Positions 5,565-6,250 of a DNA stretch of 6,250 nt are shown in pieces. Positions within the stretch are counted from its first letter, which is position 1. Each line of letters starts with the position of its first letter. Position numbers and translations under genes: made by a program. The notes beneath the pieces are model-generated. The model made no database searches. It had not been told where the DNA came from and was given only the letters and a program-made list of their open reading frames with translations. The DNA is from Candidatus Poribacteria bacterium (GTDB lineage: Bacteria; Poribacteria; WGA-4E; WGA-3G), in the NCBI GenBank assembly GCA_028818995.1, contig JAPPMR010000570.1, positions 1-6,250 of the forward strand, given 5' to 3'.

Positions 5565-5571
5565 ATCATTC

Positions 5572-5634
5572 TACTCCACGCTGTTACTTGAACGGGAAAG
5601 TGAGGGGTTATCGAACAAAGGGTTGGGATTATGA
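5572..5634 (+). pseudogene. hsdM: Second hsdM C-terminal tail remnant, stop overlapping hsdS
   Basis: In frame with the TGA at 5632-5634 the sequence reads LLLERESEGLSNKGLGL. The end of the hsdM at 683 reads LALERKSEGLLNEVLEL: 11 of 17 residues identical, many of the codon differences being at third positions. The stop overlaps the hsdS start as ATGA, the usual coupled hsdM-hsdS junction. So this short piece appears to be the authentic 3' end of the hsdM that once preceded hsdS. It begins only about 8-15 bp after the Argonaute stop, so the rest of that hsdM has been removed or separated. Confidence 0.65.
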
Positions 5635-6250
5635 AACGTTATCCTCAATATAAAGAGAGTGGTCTGGAATGGATTGAGGAAATACCGGCACATTGGGAAA
5701 CCAAGGCGGTTTGGATGATGTTTCGTTTGGGGAGAGGCCGTGTGATCAGTAACGAAGAGATAGGTACTAACCCTGGGCAATATCCCGTTTATTCATCACA
5801 AACGGAAAATGAAGGAATCATGGGTTATATTGATACTTATGATTTTGACGGGAACTATATAACATGGACAACAGACGGTGCCAAGGCAGGAACTGTGTTC
5901 TACAGAACAGGACAATTCAATTGTACCAACGTATGTGGAACTCTCTCACCGAAAAACCAAGATTTAGATTTAAGATTTTTTCGCCATGCCCTCAACATAG
6001 TTACTTCTCAGTTTGTTAGATATGACATCAACCCGAAACTTATGAATAATGTCATGGCGCAAATTCGGGTTCAGGTGCCTTCGGAAACAGAACAAATCCA
6101 AATCGCCAACTTCCTCGACCGCAAAACCGAACAGATTGACGAGCTCATCCGCATCAAAGAACGACAGATAGAACTGCTGCAAGAACAACGCACCACACTC
6201 ATAAATCAGGCAGTGACAAAGGGACTTGACCCGAATGTGGAGATGAAACC
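5631..6250 (+). CDS. hsdS: Type I R-M specificity subunit HsdS, 3' partial
   Basis: 206 codons visible, open to the window end. HsdS gives the R-M complex its DNA sequence specificity through two target recognition domains separated by long helices. Seen here: the entry motif KESGLEWIEEIPAHWE (8-23), a first recognition domain (about 25-145) with PVYSSQTENEGIMGY (52-66), GNYITWTTDG (74-83), AGTVFYR and NCTNVCGTLSP, then the domain-closing VPSETEQIQIANFLDRKTEQID (149-170) and the conserved spacer helix ELLQEQRTTLINQAVTKGLDPNVEMK (181-206). A second recognition domain should follow outside the window. ATG 5631 overlaps the TGA of the hsdM tail remnant and has only a weak purine-rich site (AAAGGGTTGGG), consistent with translational coupling to an upstream hsdM that is now nearly gone. 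The gene itself shows no damage in the visible part. Confidence 0.93.
   Translation, partial: MKRYPQYKESGLEWIEEIPAHWETKAVWMMFRLGRGRVISNEEIGTNPGQYPVYSSQTENEGIMGYIDTYDFDGNYITWTTDGAKAGTVFYRTGQFNCTNVCGTLSPKNQDLDLRFFRHALNIVTSQFVRYDINPKLMNNVMAQIRVQVPSETEQIQIANFLDRKTEQIDELIRIKERQIELLQEQRTTLINQAVTKGLDPNVEMK

Overview
The window looks like a defence-island segment from a bacterium. It appears to be the inside of a type I restriction-modification (R-M) operon that has been opened between hsdM and hsdS and filled with nuclease-type and Argonaute-type genes, several of them broken. All recognisable genes lie on the + strand. Strong Shine-Dalgarno sequences, extended -10 promoters, the density of PD-(D/E)XK-derived families (Uma2, Rpn, DUF4268) and small palindromic dispersed-type repeats suggest a large, repeat-rich genome such as Candidatus Poribacteria or a cyanobacterium-like lineage. 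That assignment rests on protein style only and has low confidence.

Left flank (1-683): the 3' part of an hsdM whose catalytic methyltransferase core is missing, with the N-terminal helical domain joined in frame to the C-terminal tail. Next comes a promoter (689-717) and a block holding uma2 (822-1430), a helix-turn-helix + DUF4268 protein (1508-2290), and the remains of an Rpn-type nuclease (2297-3031) whose C-terminal half consists of five 60-bp tandem repeats. The gap 3032-3399 holds decayed inverted repeats, a second promoter that matches the first at 30 of 36 positions, and a 26-bp palindrome just downstream of it.

That promoter drives what looks like one operon: an 86-aa protein of unknown function (3400-3660), a compact GIY-YIG nuclease (3686-4030), a PD-(D/E)XK-like protein (4090-4821), and then the C-terminal PIWI part of a long prokaryotic Argonaute (4923-5564). 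A 73-bp cloverleaf-like palindrome (4830-4902) sits where the missing Argonaute N-terminus, PAZ and MID regions should be, and may mark the deletion junction.

Right flank: directly after the Argonaute stop there is a second copy of the very end of hsdM (about 5572-5634), diverged in sequence, whose stop overlaps the hsdS start as ATGA. hsdS (5631 onward) runs off the window. The native order was therefore probably hsdM-hsdS, with the cargo between. The intact operon ancestor (small protein, GIY-YIG, PD-(D/E)XK effector, catalytically inactive Argonaute) is the best candidate for an undescribed defence system. In this copy the Argonaute, and also the HsdM, look disabled.
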